Below, in pieces: positions 18,156 to 26,502 of a DNA stretch of 64,000 bases. The position numbers were made by a program, and so were the translations under genes. Position 1 is the first letter of the stretch, and the number at the start of each line of letters is the position of its first letter. Below the pieces are notes generated by a model. It did not search any database. It was not told where the DNA came from and saw nothing but the letters and a program-made list of their open reading frames with translations. Origin of the DNA: CAKZSB01 sp964573105 (GTDB lineage: Bacteria > Pseudomonadota > Gammaproteobacteria > Granulosicoccales > Granulosicoccaceae); the NCBI GenBank assembly GCA_964573105.1, contig CAZNIS010000011.1, positions 1 through 64,000 of the forward strand, in the 5' to 3' direction.

Positions 18156-18533
18156 TCAGCCCGCCGGGCTGATCTCGCGCCGATACAGCCATACGGATAG
18201 CAGCAGTATCGGGATCTCAACGGCCAGCCCCACCAGATTAAATGCCGAGGCACCACCATCAACCGCCAGCCCGACGATCCGGCCGATGGCAACGCTGCCG
18301 CTGACGAGCGCGCAGGCCACCAGTCCGGCGATGCGCTGTTGCGACACGATCACCCAGACAAGGTAGAGGCAGAAACCGATTTGAAATCCACCGTAGGTCG
18401 CGCGAATATCGGTCAGGCCCGACGCGTTGCCTTGCACCCCCGCGGCCCCGGCGAGCCAGCCGGGGTCGAAGAGGTAGATCAAACCGAATACACCGAAAAT
18501 CGCTGCTACAACCTGCAGAAACAGTGATGTCAT
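18156..18533 (-). CDS. DUF4345-type four-helix membrane protein
   Basis: 125-residue integral membrane protein with four predicted helices (LFLQVVAAIFGVFGLIYLF; GGFQIGFCLYLVWVIV; GLVACALVSGSVAIGRIVGLAV; NLVGLAVEIPILLLSVWLY). The segment DIRATYGGFQIGF between helices 1 and 2 matches the DUF4345 pattern. Function unknown in the family. It ends 3 bp from the convergent SnoaL-like gene and lies 22 bp downstream of the LarA-like gene in the same direction, so it may share that transcript. Confidence 0.75.
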   Translation of the reverse strand: MTSLFLQVVAAIFGVFGLIYLFDPGWLAGAAGVQGNASGLTDIRATYGGFQIGFCLYLVWVIVSQQRIAGLVACALVSGSVAIGRIVGLAVDGGASAFNLVGLAVEIPILLLSVWLYRREISPAG

Positions 18534-18555
18534 TGGCGCGGCTCAGACGGCGAGA

Positions 18556-19872
18556 TCAGGATGCCGCCTGCTGCGGTGCCGCCGGATGAAACGATGGCAG
18601 AGCGCCCTGATCGTCAAAGACCAGATCGAAAGGCTCGGAGATCACCTCCATTTTCGGATGCGCATTGACCTTGTCGATCAATCCGGTGCTGACCCAGATT
18701 TCACTCAAATCGAGCGTGTTTTCAATTCGCACCACTCGACCGTTTTCAGCTGTGATCATCGGGCAACCACGCATCGCGATGTACAGCGCCTCTTCGTCGG
18801 TGTTGGCAACCAGCGGCAAGCCCGCGCCCTGCGGCACGCCGGCGGTAACCACATTCACGTAGCTCTTGCTCCAGTTCATCTTGCCTACCAGACGCTGGGT
18901 GGTGACGTTGGCTACACCGACGCCGGTACCATTGCCCTTGGTGCCATCGGTCAGATCCGTGATGATGATCTGGCGAATCTCCGGACCATCAAAATCGTTC
19001 ATGCGACAGTTGTTGCGGCCAGTGACATTGGGATCCATGCCGGCACCGGATATATCCTTGCCGATCTGATCGACGATCAGCACATCCATTTCATCGAGAT
19101 GGATCTTCGGAATGCTGGCTTTGGCGATTTCGAGCAGTTCCTGGTCACGTACAACGATGTCCTGCGGTGCAACAAACTCCACGTGCTTGAGTTTCTCGTA
19201 GCCGTTTTCGATGATTGCCACGCCAAACAGCACGTTGGTTTTTTCGATAAACGCATCTGCGACAATCGGCAACAGCTCGCCGAACCGCTCCATGCCACGA
19301 CGATGCATCTCGACCGCGCCGGTGTGCTTGCCAAGGCCAATGGCGATCATTTTGGCCAGACCGCTCTCGTTCTTGCCGCGGAAGCTGGTGTGCGGCTTGA
19401 CTCGATTAAGCGGCACGATGTAGTCGGCCTCGTAGGCGTTTTTATCGCAGTAGACGGCAAGATCATCGGCGACGCGAGCAAGCTCGACCACTTCCATTGA
19501 GGAGTGCAGCGGCACGCCGAGATCATCAGCACCCATGCCGTATTCCTCAACGATCTTTTGCTGTCCTTCGGCCGTGCCGCCACCATGGCTGCCCATTGCC
19601 GGGACGATAAACGGGTCTGCGCCAGCGGCTTTCAGCCCTTCGACCACGGCGACGACAACGGGCTTCTGGCTGCGAATGCCGCGACTGCCAACGGTCACGG
19701 CGACCCGCTTGCCTTTTAGGTCAATGTGTGAAAATTTGGCGAATTCCTTGGCCACAGCGGCCGGAACGTCGGTTACCTCATCGCCGTCGAAGCTCTGCCG
19801 CACGCGTACAAACTTCGGCACCGGAACGGCGAGCCCTTCGGGCAGCGGAATCGGAATGCTGGCAGGTAACAT
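18556..19872 (-). CDS. Lactate racemase-domain (DUF2088/LarA-like) protein
   Basis: 438-residue soluble protein of the LarA N-terminal (DUF2088) family. Features: DLKGKRVAVTVGSRGIRSQKP near 54-72, FIVPAMGSHGGGTAEGQ (~88-104; the S-H-G-G-G/T-A-E-G motif is the family hallmark), and VPLNRVKPHTSFRGKNESGL (~155-174) carrying the lysine and histidine positions that hold the pincer-type nickel cofactor in LarA. The C-terminal half differs from true LarA, so lactate racemisation should not be assumed; related proteins act on other 2-hydroxy acids or are uncharacterised. No larB/larC/larE cofactor genes are visible in the window. ATG with GGAG nine bases upstream. Confidence 0.8.
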   Translation of the reverse strand: MLPASIPIPLPEGLAVPVPKFVRVRQSFDGDEVTDVPAAVAKEFAKFSHIDLKGKRVAVTVGSRGIRSQKPVVVAVVEGLKAAGADPFIVPAMGSHGGGTAEGQQKIVEEYGMGADDLGVPLHSSMEVVELARVADDLAVYCDKNAYEADYIVPLNRVKPHTSFRGKNESGLAKMIAIGLGKHTGAVEMHRRGMERFGELLPIVADAFIEKTNVLFGVAIIENGYEKLKHVEFVAPQDIVVRDQELLEIAKASIPKIHLDEMDVLIVDQIGKDISGAGMDPNVTGRNNCRMNDFDGPEIRQIIITDLTDGTKGNGTGVGVANVTTQRLVGKMNWSKSYVNVVTAGVPQGAGLPLVANTDEEALYIAMRGCPMITAENGRVVRIENTLDLSEIWVSTGLIDKVNAHPKMEVISEPFDLVFDDQGALPSFHPAAPQQAAS

Positions 19873-20510
19873 GGATCGTTTCTCCGGACGGGTTGCGTGG
19901 GTAGTTTAGCGCGAAAACAGGGTTTCCGACCGGCTTCGGTATTGGTATCGAGAAGAGAAGCGCGTAGCGCGCGCACCGAGTGCGGCTGAAGGCATGCTGA
20001 CGACCGTGGACCGATCAGTCGGGGGAGTGTTGGCATACTCTGGGTTATAACGAAATCGAATAGCGCACGCGCGCACAATTTTGCCACGTTTGCGTGGGGC
20101 CTTTGCGCGGGCCAGCAGAAAAGCTGGTTTCCTCCTCCATCCGCGATGAAGTAACTTCATAAGACCTGAGCGTATCTCACCAAAGTCTGTCATTGGTGTC
20201 AACGACTTAGCAGCCATAAAATTTTTGCATACCTTTGGTGCATCCGTGCGATCAACAAGAACGAAAAGCTGCATTGGACTAAGCGAGAGCCCCTGAGCCG
20301 CCAGTGGCTCGGTGACAGCAGTCCACCTGCAGCGATCGAACGGTTGACCCCGCCACCACTGACTCGAGGCAATCCGCAAACCGCGATGTAGACCTGACCG
20401 CCCCCCCACGCCAGGTTGCGGTCGAGAAACCGGTGACGCCGCTAGGCACGGCGGCTGATTTTGGCAAATTTGTTACAGTAGCGCGACGATCAGCCACAGG
20501 CACAGAACCG
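19873..20510. other. Long non-coding divergent region
   Basis: 638 bp between the LarA-like gene (minus) and the enolase-superfamily gene (plus). One long minus-strand frame (19906-20409) is present but is Arg/Ser-rich, lacks a ribosome site and resembles nothing I know. I see no well-spaced promoter, hairpin terminator or riboswitch. A TATAAC-like stretch occurs near 20045. The region could hold a small RNA or the remains of a lost gene, but nothing in it supports either. Confidence 0.4.
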
Positions 20511-21698
20511 ATGAAAATTGACAAAATCGAGTCACTTCACTGCGATGCCGGCTGGCGAGTATTCTCGTTCCTGAAAATTTCCACCAGCGACGGCGTGGTC
20601 GGCTACAGCGAATACAATCAATCCTACGGCAGCAAGGGCGTTGCCGAGGTCATCAGTCAACTGAGCCCTTACGTGCTGGGACGCAACCCGCTCGATCACG
20701 AACCGATCTTCGCGCGTCTGTACGCCATCACCCGCCAGGCGCCAAACGGTATCAACGCGCAGGCCATCGCGGCGATCGAAAACGCGCTGCTGGACATCAA
20801 GGGCAAGGTCCTGGGCGTGCCGGTCTACGATTTGCTGGGCGGCGCGATGCGCGATCGGCTGCGCCTATACTGGTCGCACTGCGGCACCTATCGAATGACG
20901 GCAGAGAACGCGGCTCATCTGGGCAAAAAACAGATGACCGGGCTCGACGATGTGGTCGCGCTGGGGGCCGAGGTGGCGGCCTCGGGGCTGACAGCGCTGA
21001 AGTGCAATATCTATCTGTTCGAGCAGGGTGCAGAATTGCACATGCCGGGTTTTTACCCGGCCGACAACACCTGGCAGGCGCCTGAACTCAACGCTGAGCG
21101 GCGCGTCATCCAGGCGCTGATCCGGCAACTGGCAGCGTTGCGCGAAGGGGCCGGCAGCGATGTCGACATTCTGCTCGACCTGAATTTCAACTTCAAAACC
21201 GAGGGCTACATAAAAATTGCCCGGGCGCTGGAACCCTTTGATCTCTTCTGGCTGGAGCTCGATGTATTCAACCCGGAGGCGCTGGCATCAATCAGACAAC
21301 GCGCCCCGATGCCGATCGCATCGTGCGAATCTCTCTACGGCATTCGCGAGTTCCGGTCATTTTTCGAAAGACAGTCAATGGATGTAGCGATCATCGATGT
21401 GCCATGGAACGGCATCTGGCAATCGTGGAAAATCGCCGCGATGGCAGATGCCCACGAACTGAACGTCGCACCGCACAACTTCTATGGCCATTTATGCACC
21501 ATGATGAGCGCGCACCTGTGCGCGGCAGTGCCGAATTTTCGCATCATGGAAATCGATATCGACGATGTGCCCTGGAAAGATGATCTGGTCACCCGCCCGC
21601 CGCAAATAGTCGATGGCCACCTGGTGTTGTCGGATCGACCGGGATGGGGTACGGACATCAACGAAGCCGAGGTAAAAAAACACCCGCCACGCTGGTGA
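20511..21698 (+). CDS. Mandelate racemase/muconate lactonizing enzyme family protein
   Basis: Enolase-superfamily sugar-acid dehydratase or racemase, 395 residues from MKIDKIESLH (20511); the frame runs 26 codons further upstream without family resemblance. The capping domain (ETDGVVGYSEYNQSYG-like N-terminus) is followed by the barrel: metal ligands in LLDLNFN (Asp), WLELDVFN (Glu) and ASCESLYG (Glu), base-side LKCNIYLF, and the terminal histidine in NVAPHNFYGHLC. The His near the seventh/eighth strand and absence of a KxK motif resemble galactonate/gluconate dehydratase-type members more than muconate lactonizing enzymes. The specific substrate is not assignable. It precedes kynA by 94 bp on the same strand, possibly in one operon. 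Confidence 0.83.
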   Translation: MKIDKIESLHCDAGWRVFSFLKISTSDGVVGYSEYNQSYGSKGVAEVISQLSPYVLGRNPLDHEPIFARLYAITRQAPNGINAQAIAAIENALLDIKGKVLGVPVYDLLGGAMRDRLRLYWSHCGTYRMTAENAAHLGKKQMTGLDDVVALGAEVAASGLTALKCNIYLFEQGAELHMPGFYPADNTWQAPELNAERRVIQALIRQLAALREGAGSDVDILLDLNFNFKTEGYIKIARALEPFDLFWLELDVFNPEALASIRQRAPMPIASCESLYGIREFRSFFERQSMDVAIIDVPWNGIWQSWKIAAMADAHELNVAPHNFYGHLCTMMSAHLCAAVPNFRIMEIDIDDVPWKDDLVTRPPQIVDGHLVLSDRPGWGTDINEAEVKKHPPRW

Positions 21699-21792
21699 CG
21701 GCGACCAACGCTTTTTCCCACCGCAATTCCCACGCTGGCGTCGCGCCGCCAGGCAGACGCAGCCATCGCGACAGACCGATAGCAGGATACAC

Positions 21793-22632
21793 ATGAGCAA
21801 GCCACCCTTCGATCCGGCCGATGATGGCGCGCAGATGTCTATGCAGCGCGACATGTCATACGGTGACTATCTGGCGCTGGACAACATACTCAGTGCGCAG
21901 CGCCCGCTGTCCGATGCGCACGATGAAATGCTGTTTATCATTCAGCACCAGACCAGTGAACTGTGGATGCGGCTGGCTATCCATGAGCTCGCTGCAGCGC
22001 GTGAGTCTATTCGGCGTGACAATCTCTCTCCGGCCTTCAAGATGCTCGCCCGCGTATCGCGAATCTTCGAGCAACTAAACAACGCATGGGACGTGCTGCG
22101 AACCATGACACCAAGTGAATACACGCACTTTCGCGAATCGCTTGGGGTATCGTCCGGTTTGCAATCACATCAGTACCGCCAGATCGAATTCATACTCGGT
22201 AACCGCAATCGTGCAATGATGAAAATGCATCGGCACAATCACAGCGTCAATCAATTGCTGGAGCAGGAGTTGCAACAGCCCAGTTTGTATCACGAGGCGA
22301 TAGCCTACCTGTTGCGCCACGATCTGAAACCCGACAGCGAGATCGCACAGACCGACAGCACCACCCCGCATACACTGTGCGAGGGCATCGAATCGCTTTG
22401 GCGCAAAGTCTATGAAGACCCTGAGCGCTACTGGTCTGAATACGAACTGGCGGAAAAGCTTGTCGATCTGGAAGACTATTTTCGCCGCTGGCGCTTTAAC
22501 CACGTGACCACGGTAGAGCGCGTCATTGGCTTCAAGCGCGGCAGTGGCGGCACCTCTGGCGTGTCTTATCTGCGCAAGATGCTGGGCGTAGAATTGTTTC
22601 CGGAACTGTGGCATCTGCGCGGCGCCCTCTAA
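21793..22632 (+). CDS. kynA: Tryptophan 2,3-dioxygenase
   Basis: Heme enzyme that opens the indole ring of L-tryptophan to N-formylkynurenine, first step of the kynurenine pathway. 279 residues, normal length. Motifs: MSYGDYLALDNILSAQRP, DEMLFIIQHQTSELWMRLAI (substrate and heme pocket), FRESLGVSSGLQSHQYRQIE and FKRGSGGTSGVSYLRKML near the C-terminus. ATG 21793 with AGGA nine bases before. It is 29 bp upstream of kynU, so both belong to one transcript that converts tryptophan to anthranilate. The formamidase for the intermediate step is not next to them. Confidence 0.96.
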   Translation: MSKPPFDPADDGAQMSMQRDMSYGDYLALDNILSAQRPLSDAHDEMLFIIQHQTSELWMRLAIHELAAARESIRRDNLSPAFKMLARVSRIFEQLNNAWDVLRTMTPSEYTHFRESLGVSSGLQSHQYRQIEFILGNRNRAMMKMHRHNHSVNQLLEQELQQPSLYHEAIAYLLRHDLKPDSEIAQTDSTTPHTLCEGIESLWRKVYEDPERYWSEYELAEKLVDLEDYFRRWRFNHVTTVERVIGFKRGSGGTSGVSYLRKMLGVELFPELWHLRGAL

Positions 22633-22661
22633 ACCCAACAGCAAAAAAGACGAACAACAAT

Positions 22662-23852
22662 ATGCTGAAACTCCCATCCGCCGATCTGTTTGAGCTACCG
22701 GATGACACCATCTATCTCGATGGCAATTCGCTCGGTCCCCTGCCATCGAGTGTGCCCACACGACTCGCCGCAATGTTGACCCGCGAATGGGGAGACATGC
22801 TGATCACTGGCTGGAATCAGGCGCAGTGGATGGATCAGCCGGCGCGGGTGGGCAACCTGCTTGCGCCCATCATCGGTGCACCGGCCAATAGCGTCATGAT
22901 GGGTGACACGCTGTCGCTGAAAGTCTATCAGGCGCTGGCGGCGGCCCTGAAAATGCGTCCCGAGCGCCGCGTGGTATTGTCCGATAGCGGCAATTTCCCC
23001 ACCGATCTGTACATGGCAGATGGCCTGCTGAAGCTCGTGGGCGATAACTACGAACTCAGAGTCGTCGATCCATCCGAGATCACCGATTCGATTAATGCAG
23101 ATGTCGCCGCCTTGCTACTTACCCAGGTGGATTATCGCACCGGCAAAATGTATGACATGCAGCAACTGACCGAACGCGCCCACGCCGCAGGTGCCGTGAC
23201 CATTTGGGATCTGGCCCATAGCGCCGGTGCCGTGCCAGTGGAACTTGCCGCCTGTCAGACAGAGTTCGCCGTCGGCTGTACCTATAAATATCTGAACGGC
23301 GGGCCCGGCGCTCCGGCATTCATCTATGTCCGCCCCGATCTAATCGACACCGTACAACCCGCGCTGGCAGGATGGCTGGGCCACGAGGCGCCGTTTGCAT
23401 TCGACCTCGACTATCGACCGGGCACCGGCATCGAACGCATGCGAGTGGGCACGCCACCGGTTATGCAAATGACCGCGCTGGAGGAGTCACTGCAGATGTG
23501 GCGCAACATCGACATGACGCAACTGCGGCAACGCTCGATCGAACTGTCAGAGCTTTTTATCAACGAAGTGGAAAAGCGCTGTCCATCACTGCAACTGGTC
23601 AGCCCTCGCGATCCGCAAGAGCGCGGATCACAGGTGTCATTTCGATTTGAACAGGGCTACGCGGCGATGCAGGCCCTCATTGATCACGCAGTCATTGGCG
23701 ATTTTCGCGCGCCGGATATTATGCGATTTGGCATCACGCCACTGTACATCGGCGAACGCGAGATCAAGCGTGCGGCAGATAAACTTCAGTACATCATCGA
23801 CAATGAAATCTGGCGCGACGAAAAGTACCAGATTCGAGGACGTGTAACCTGA
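22662..23852 (+). CDS. kynU: Kynureninase
   Basis: PLP-dependent fold-type I hydrolase that splits kynurenine to anthranilate and alanine. Start set at MLKLPSADLFELPDDTIYLD (quoted part MLKLPSADLFELP), 29 bp after kynA; the frame extends back into kynA but with non-family residues. 396 residues. Signatures: YLDGNSLGPLP (~20-30), FPTDLYMADGL, IWDLAHSAGAVPVEL (Asp contacting the PLP ring), GCTYKYLNGGPGAPAF (Schiff-base lysine) and MRVGTPPVMQMTALEESL. Only a weak ribosome site (aaagacga) precedes the ATG, consistent with translational coupling to kynA. Confidence 0.95.
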   Translation: MLKLPSADLFELPDDTIYLDGNSLGPLPSSVPTRLAAMLTREWGDMLITGWNQAQWMDQPARVGNLLAPIIGAPANSVMMGDTLSLKVYQALAAALKMRPERRVVLSDSGNFPTDLYMADGLLKLVGDNYELRVVDPSEITDSINADVAALLLTQVDYRTGKMYDMQQLTERAHAAGAVTIWDLAHSAGAVPVELAACQTEFAVGCTYKYLNGGPGAPAFIYVRPDLIDTVQPALAGWLGHEAPFAFDLDYRPGTGIERMRVGTPPVMQMTALEESLQMWRNIDMTQLRQRSIELSELFINEVEKRCPSLQLVSPRDPQERGSQVSFRFEQGYAAMQALIDHAVIGDFRAPDIMRFGITPLYIGEREIKRAADKLQYIIDNEIWRDEKYQIRGRVT

Positions 23853-23931
23853 TCGTCAGCACAGCCGCACTAAACTTCACAGGCTGACGCTGCCGGCCCG
23901 ACGACGGCGATGAATCATCACACTGCATCAG

Positions 23932-24978
23932 TCAGGCAATGCGGCTCTTCAAGCGTTTTTCCAATTGCCGGAATCTGACCGGATCGGTGATGCGATTGTT
24001 GTTTCTGATGGTTGGAATCGCAGCGGTGTCTTCATCAGAGGCCGGGCTCTGGCCCAATATCTCGTGCCGGATTCGGTTGGCGAGCGCCGAAGGGTCTGCG
24101 CAGAAGTCTTCGTAGCGGACAATCCAGAATCGCTCAGCACCAATTTTACGCTGCTGCTCTACCGCCAGATTGTCCAGGTACTCTACCTGCCGGACTACCT
24201 CGTCGACCGGATCAACACTGTCACGCGTGACGCCTTCATCTGTCACACCATAGTTTTGATCGATGTCGCCGTTGATCTCTTCTCTCGCCCGCACGAGTGA
24301 CTGCGCCAGATAGCGATTATCCCGCCGCAGACAGATAAACCACGCGTTGTCGAGGCGATCGGCAATCACATCCGCAAACGCATTGATATTGTTATTTTTT
24401 GTCAACGTAGGCAATCCGGATTGCGCTGATAATTGCTGAAAATACGTGGCCATCTCATCGGCCCCGCGCGGTTCGAGAATGGTACGAAAACCCGATTGAT
24501 CTGAATCGACCCACTGATTCCAAAGATGGTTGGCTTCGCTAGGCGCCTGCATACCTGCCGTCTTGCCATAGTAATTCTCGTAATTCTCGCGTCGCCTGTC
24601 CGGCCGGTTTCGGGTAAACAGTCGAGACGCCAGCAGCGCCGAGCGTGAAAATAGCGCGGTAAAGTTCCGTGGGTAGGCAACCGGAAGTGCACTGGCAAGC
24701 ACCTGGTACACCAGCGTTGTTCCACTTCTGGCAGGACCACAGACAAACACGTGTGGCCCCACTGGTCCAGCTGGTTTACCCGGGCTCAATCGCCGCTGGA
24801 CACGCTGCAATATCCAATCGAGCGGGCTCATTGCAATGCTCAATACGGTCAGCCACAGGGTAAACAATGCCGCACGATTCCGGGTCGTCAACATTCGACG
24901 AACGAGGCCTACCGGGTCATTGATGTGAACCGGCACAAACCGGTACAACCCGGACTTGACGGCAGCCCAAATACGCAT
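23932..24978 (-). CDS. Sulfotransferase family protein
   Basis: Predicted PAPS-dependent sulfotransferase, ~348 residues from ATG 24978; a GTG at 24990 would add four. The N-terminal ~60 residues include a hydrophobic segment (ALFTLWLTVLSIAM), suggesting membrane association. The 5'-phosphosulfate loop is VFVCGPARSGTTLVYQVL (~70-85) and the 3'-phosphate region is WFICLRRDNRYLAQSLVRAR (~200-218). ERFWIVRYEDFCADPS is the usual late motif. It stands alone, convergent with kynU and preceded by ~400 bp without genes. The acceptor (carbohydrate, lipid or other) cannot be inferred. Confidence 0.85.
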   Translation of the reverse strand: MRIWAAVKSGLYRFVPVHINDPVGLVRRMLTTRNRAALFTLWLTVLSIAMSPLDWILQRVQRRLSPGKPAGPVGPHVFVCGPARSGTTLVYQVLASALPVAYPRNFTALFSRSALLASRLFTRNRPDRRRENYENYYGKTAGMQAPSEANHLWNQWVDSDQSGFRTILEPRGADEMATYFQQLSAQSGLPTLTKNNNINAFADVIADRLDNAWFICLRRDNRYLAQSLVRAREEINGDIDQNYGVTDEGVTRDSVDPVDEVVRQVEYLDNLAVEQQRKIGAERFWIVRYEDFCADPSALANRIRHEILGQSPASDEDTAAIPTIRNNNRITDPVRFRQLEKRLKSRIA

Positions 24979-25392
24979 AAATGATTGCACTCGCTGAACG
25001 TTGAGTTAGTCTTTACTTCCGGACATAACAGTTAAACTGCCAAATCGGTTGACAGCCTAAAGCGTTCACCGTTCAGCTTCACGGAATTAAGCAGCAAAAA
25101 TGAGAAGTCTGTCGCACTGTGCCGAGGATAGATTCACACTTGTGCGAGATTGAATGATCAAGCAGGCGGAGGCGCGCGCGCATCCAGTGGGTAAGATACC
25201 GACTGACTGCTAGCCGGTTTGACACGGCGTGCTTTATCGCTGACGGATCAACCGGAAATCACATCGTAACCCGATGTAGTGTCGCACCTTGACTATCGTT
25301 GAACTTGCAACTGACTCACGCTAGCTCAATTAATTGAAACGCGCCATGCCTGTATCGCTGGCGAGATAGCCCGGTTGCTCATACCGCCAGAT
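24979..25392. other. Non-coding region upstream of sulfotransferase gene
   Basis: 414 bp, AT-richer than the coding flanks. It should carry the sulfotransferase promoter and the 3' end of the PhnD-like gene. TTGACA-like boxes occur at 25048 and 25217 (plus strand) but lack -10 partners at proper spacing. No gene, hairpin terminator or tRNA is visible. Confidence 0.4.
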
Positions 25393-26139
25393 TCAGGCTG
25401 GCATGGCCTGCTGAATCGGCACAGCCAACAGCGCGGTAAAAAAGTTGTCGTAGAGTGCGTTGTCGGCTTCAATCAAGTCGGTGATGCCGAGCGGTGCACC
25501 TTGCCCCCTGAAAGCCTGAAGCAGCGCATCGGCCATCGTGACACGATCGATTTTGCAGTACTCGTGACACACAAACGGCGGTGCAGGCGCCACAACACTG
25601 CGATCGATAATCTGCAGCCCGTCGCGTTCGATAAACTGCCAGGTTTGCGCATCAATAGCCGCGACATCGGCTGCCCCGGCACGCACTAAATCCGCGCTGC
25701 GCTGGTGCGAACCACTCACCTCAAATCGATCACATTGCCTGCCGGTTCGTTGCAGCCAGTGCAGCAATGCGGTGCAGCCGGAAAACGATGTGGCATTGTT
25801 AACGACAATATCCACATTCTCATCCAGCTGCTGTGAGCGCGTGACGATGTAACTGAAGTAGCAACCAGCCGGACAATCCAGCGCGGCGAAGACCGGCCGT
25901 GAAATCACCCGCAGCGATTGACCATTGCGGGTCAGCAAATCCGGCCCACAGCACTGACTCAGGCACAGTGATTCGTCAGACCACTGCTCGCTCAACACGG
26001 TACATCGGTCGAGCTGATCGGCCACCTGTGTGCGCGCAACGCCCCGCTGCAACAGGCTTTGCCGACAGCAGCGGTAGACTCGATCGAGTGAATCACGGGT
26101 TGACGGGTGATCGTACCAGGGGAGACTTGCAAGAGGCAT
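25393..26139 (-). CDS. PhnD-like periplasmic-binding-fold protein without signal peptide
   Basis: 248-residue protein of the phosphate/phosphonate (PhnD/SsuA/transferrin-type) binding family. It starts directly with the mature-domain pattern MPLASLPWYDHPSTRDSLDR and continues LCLSQCCGPDLLT, CPAGCYFSYIVTRS and VNNATSFSGCTALLHWL, the usual family blocks (S-Q-x-C-G-x-D/P-L and N-x-x-x-S-x-S-G). There is no signal peptide or lipobox, so it is probably cytoplasmic, and no ABC permease or ATPase gene is nearby. Unusually rich in cysteine for the fold (for example CRCC-like CCRQ, QCCG, CPAGC). Possibly a ligand sensor or enzyme rather than a transporter component. Confidence 0.72.
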   Translation of the reverse strand: MPLASLPWYDHPSTRDSLDRVYRCCRQSLLQRGVARTQVADQLDRCTVLSEQWSDESLCLSQCCGPDLLTRNGQSLRVISRPVFAALDCPAGCYFSYIVTRSQQLDENVDIVVNNATSFSGCTALLHWLQRTGRQCDRFEVSGSHQRSADLVRAGAADVAAIDAQTWQFIERDGLQIIDRSVVAPAPPFVCHEYCKIDRVTMADALLQAFRGQGAPLGITDLIEADNALYDNFFTALLAVPIQQAMPA

Positions 26140-26502
26140 GGATTAAAACAGAGCGCTATCTATCAATCAGATTCAGTGAAGTGCAGCCCCGGAGTTTCGT
26201 TTAGTTCCACAGCCGAGTGGGTCAGCCCTTACCCCCGGCCGCAGCTTTTGCCGGAAAGTACTTTGCAGATGACTCTCAAGGGTGCACGGTGCTGATGCAT
26301 TGACCGCCACACTGACGAGAGGTTCGCCGACTGCGCGAAATTGTACTGCATTGTTGACTTAGATCGATACCACCGCGGCAGGAAAGCGTCGGCCCCGGGC
26401 ACTGCGCTCGACAACGACTCGCCCGCTCAACAATTCTCGACAAGCCGGCTGCGATACTTCGCGCAACCGGCGCGCCAGAAGACGGTAATCGCCTGCCCTG
26501 AC
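26140..26502. other. Non-coding region
   Basis: 363 bp between two genes on the minus strand, so it should hold the 3' end of the lipoprotein transcript and the promoter of the PhnD-like gene. I see no well-spaced promoter and no clear hairpin with a T-tract. Several short open frames lack ribosome sites. Confidence 0.4.

Noticed and set aside
19906..20409. Open frame of 167 codons on the minus strand
   Set aside because: No ribosome site, Arg/Ser-rich composition and no recognisable domain; it fills the intergenic region upstream of the LarA-like gene.
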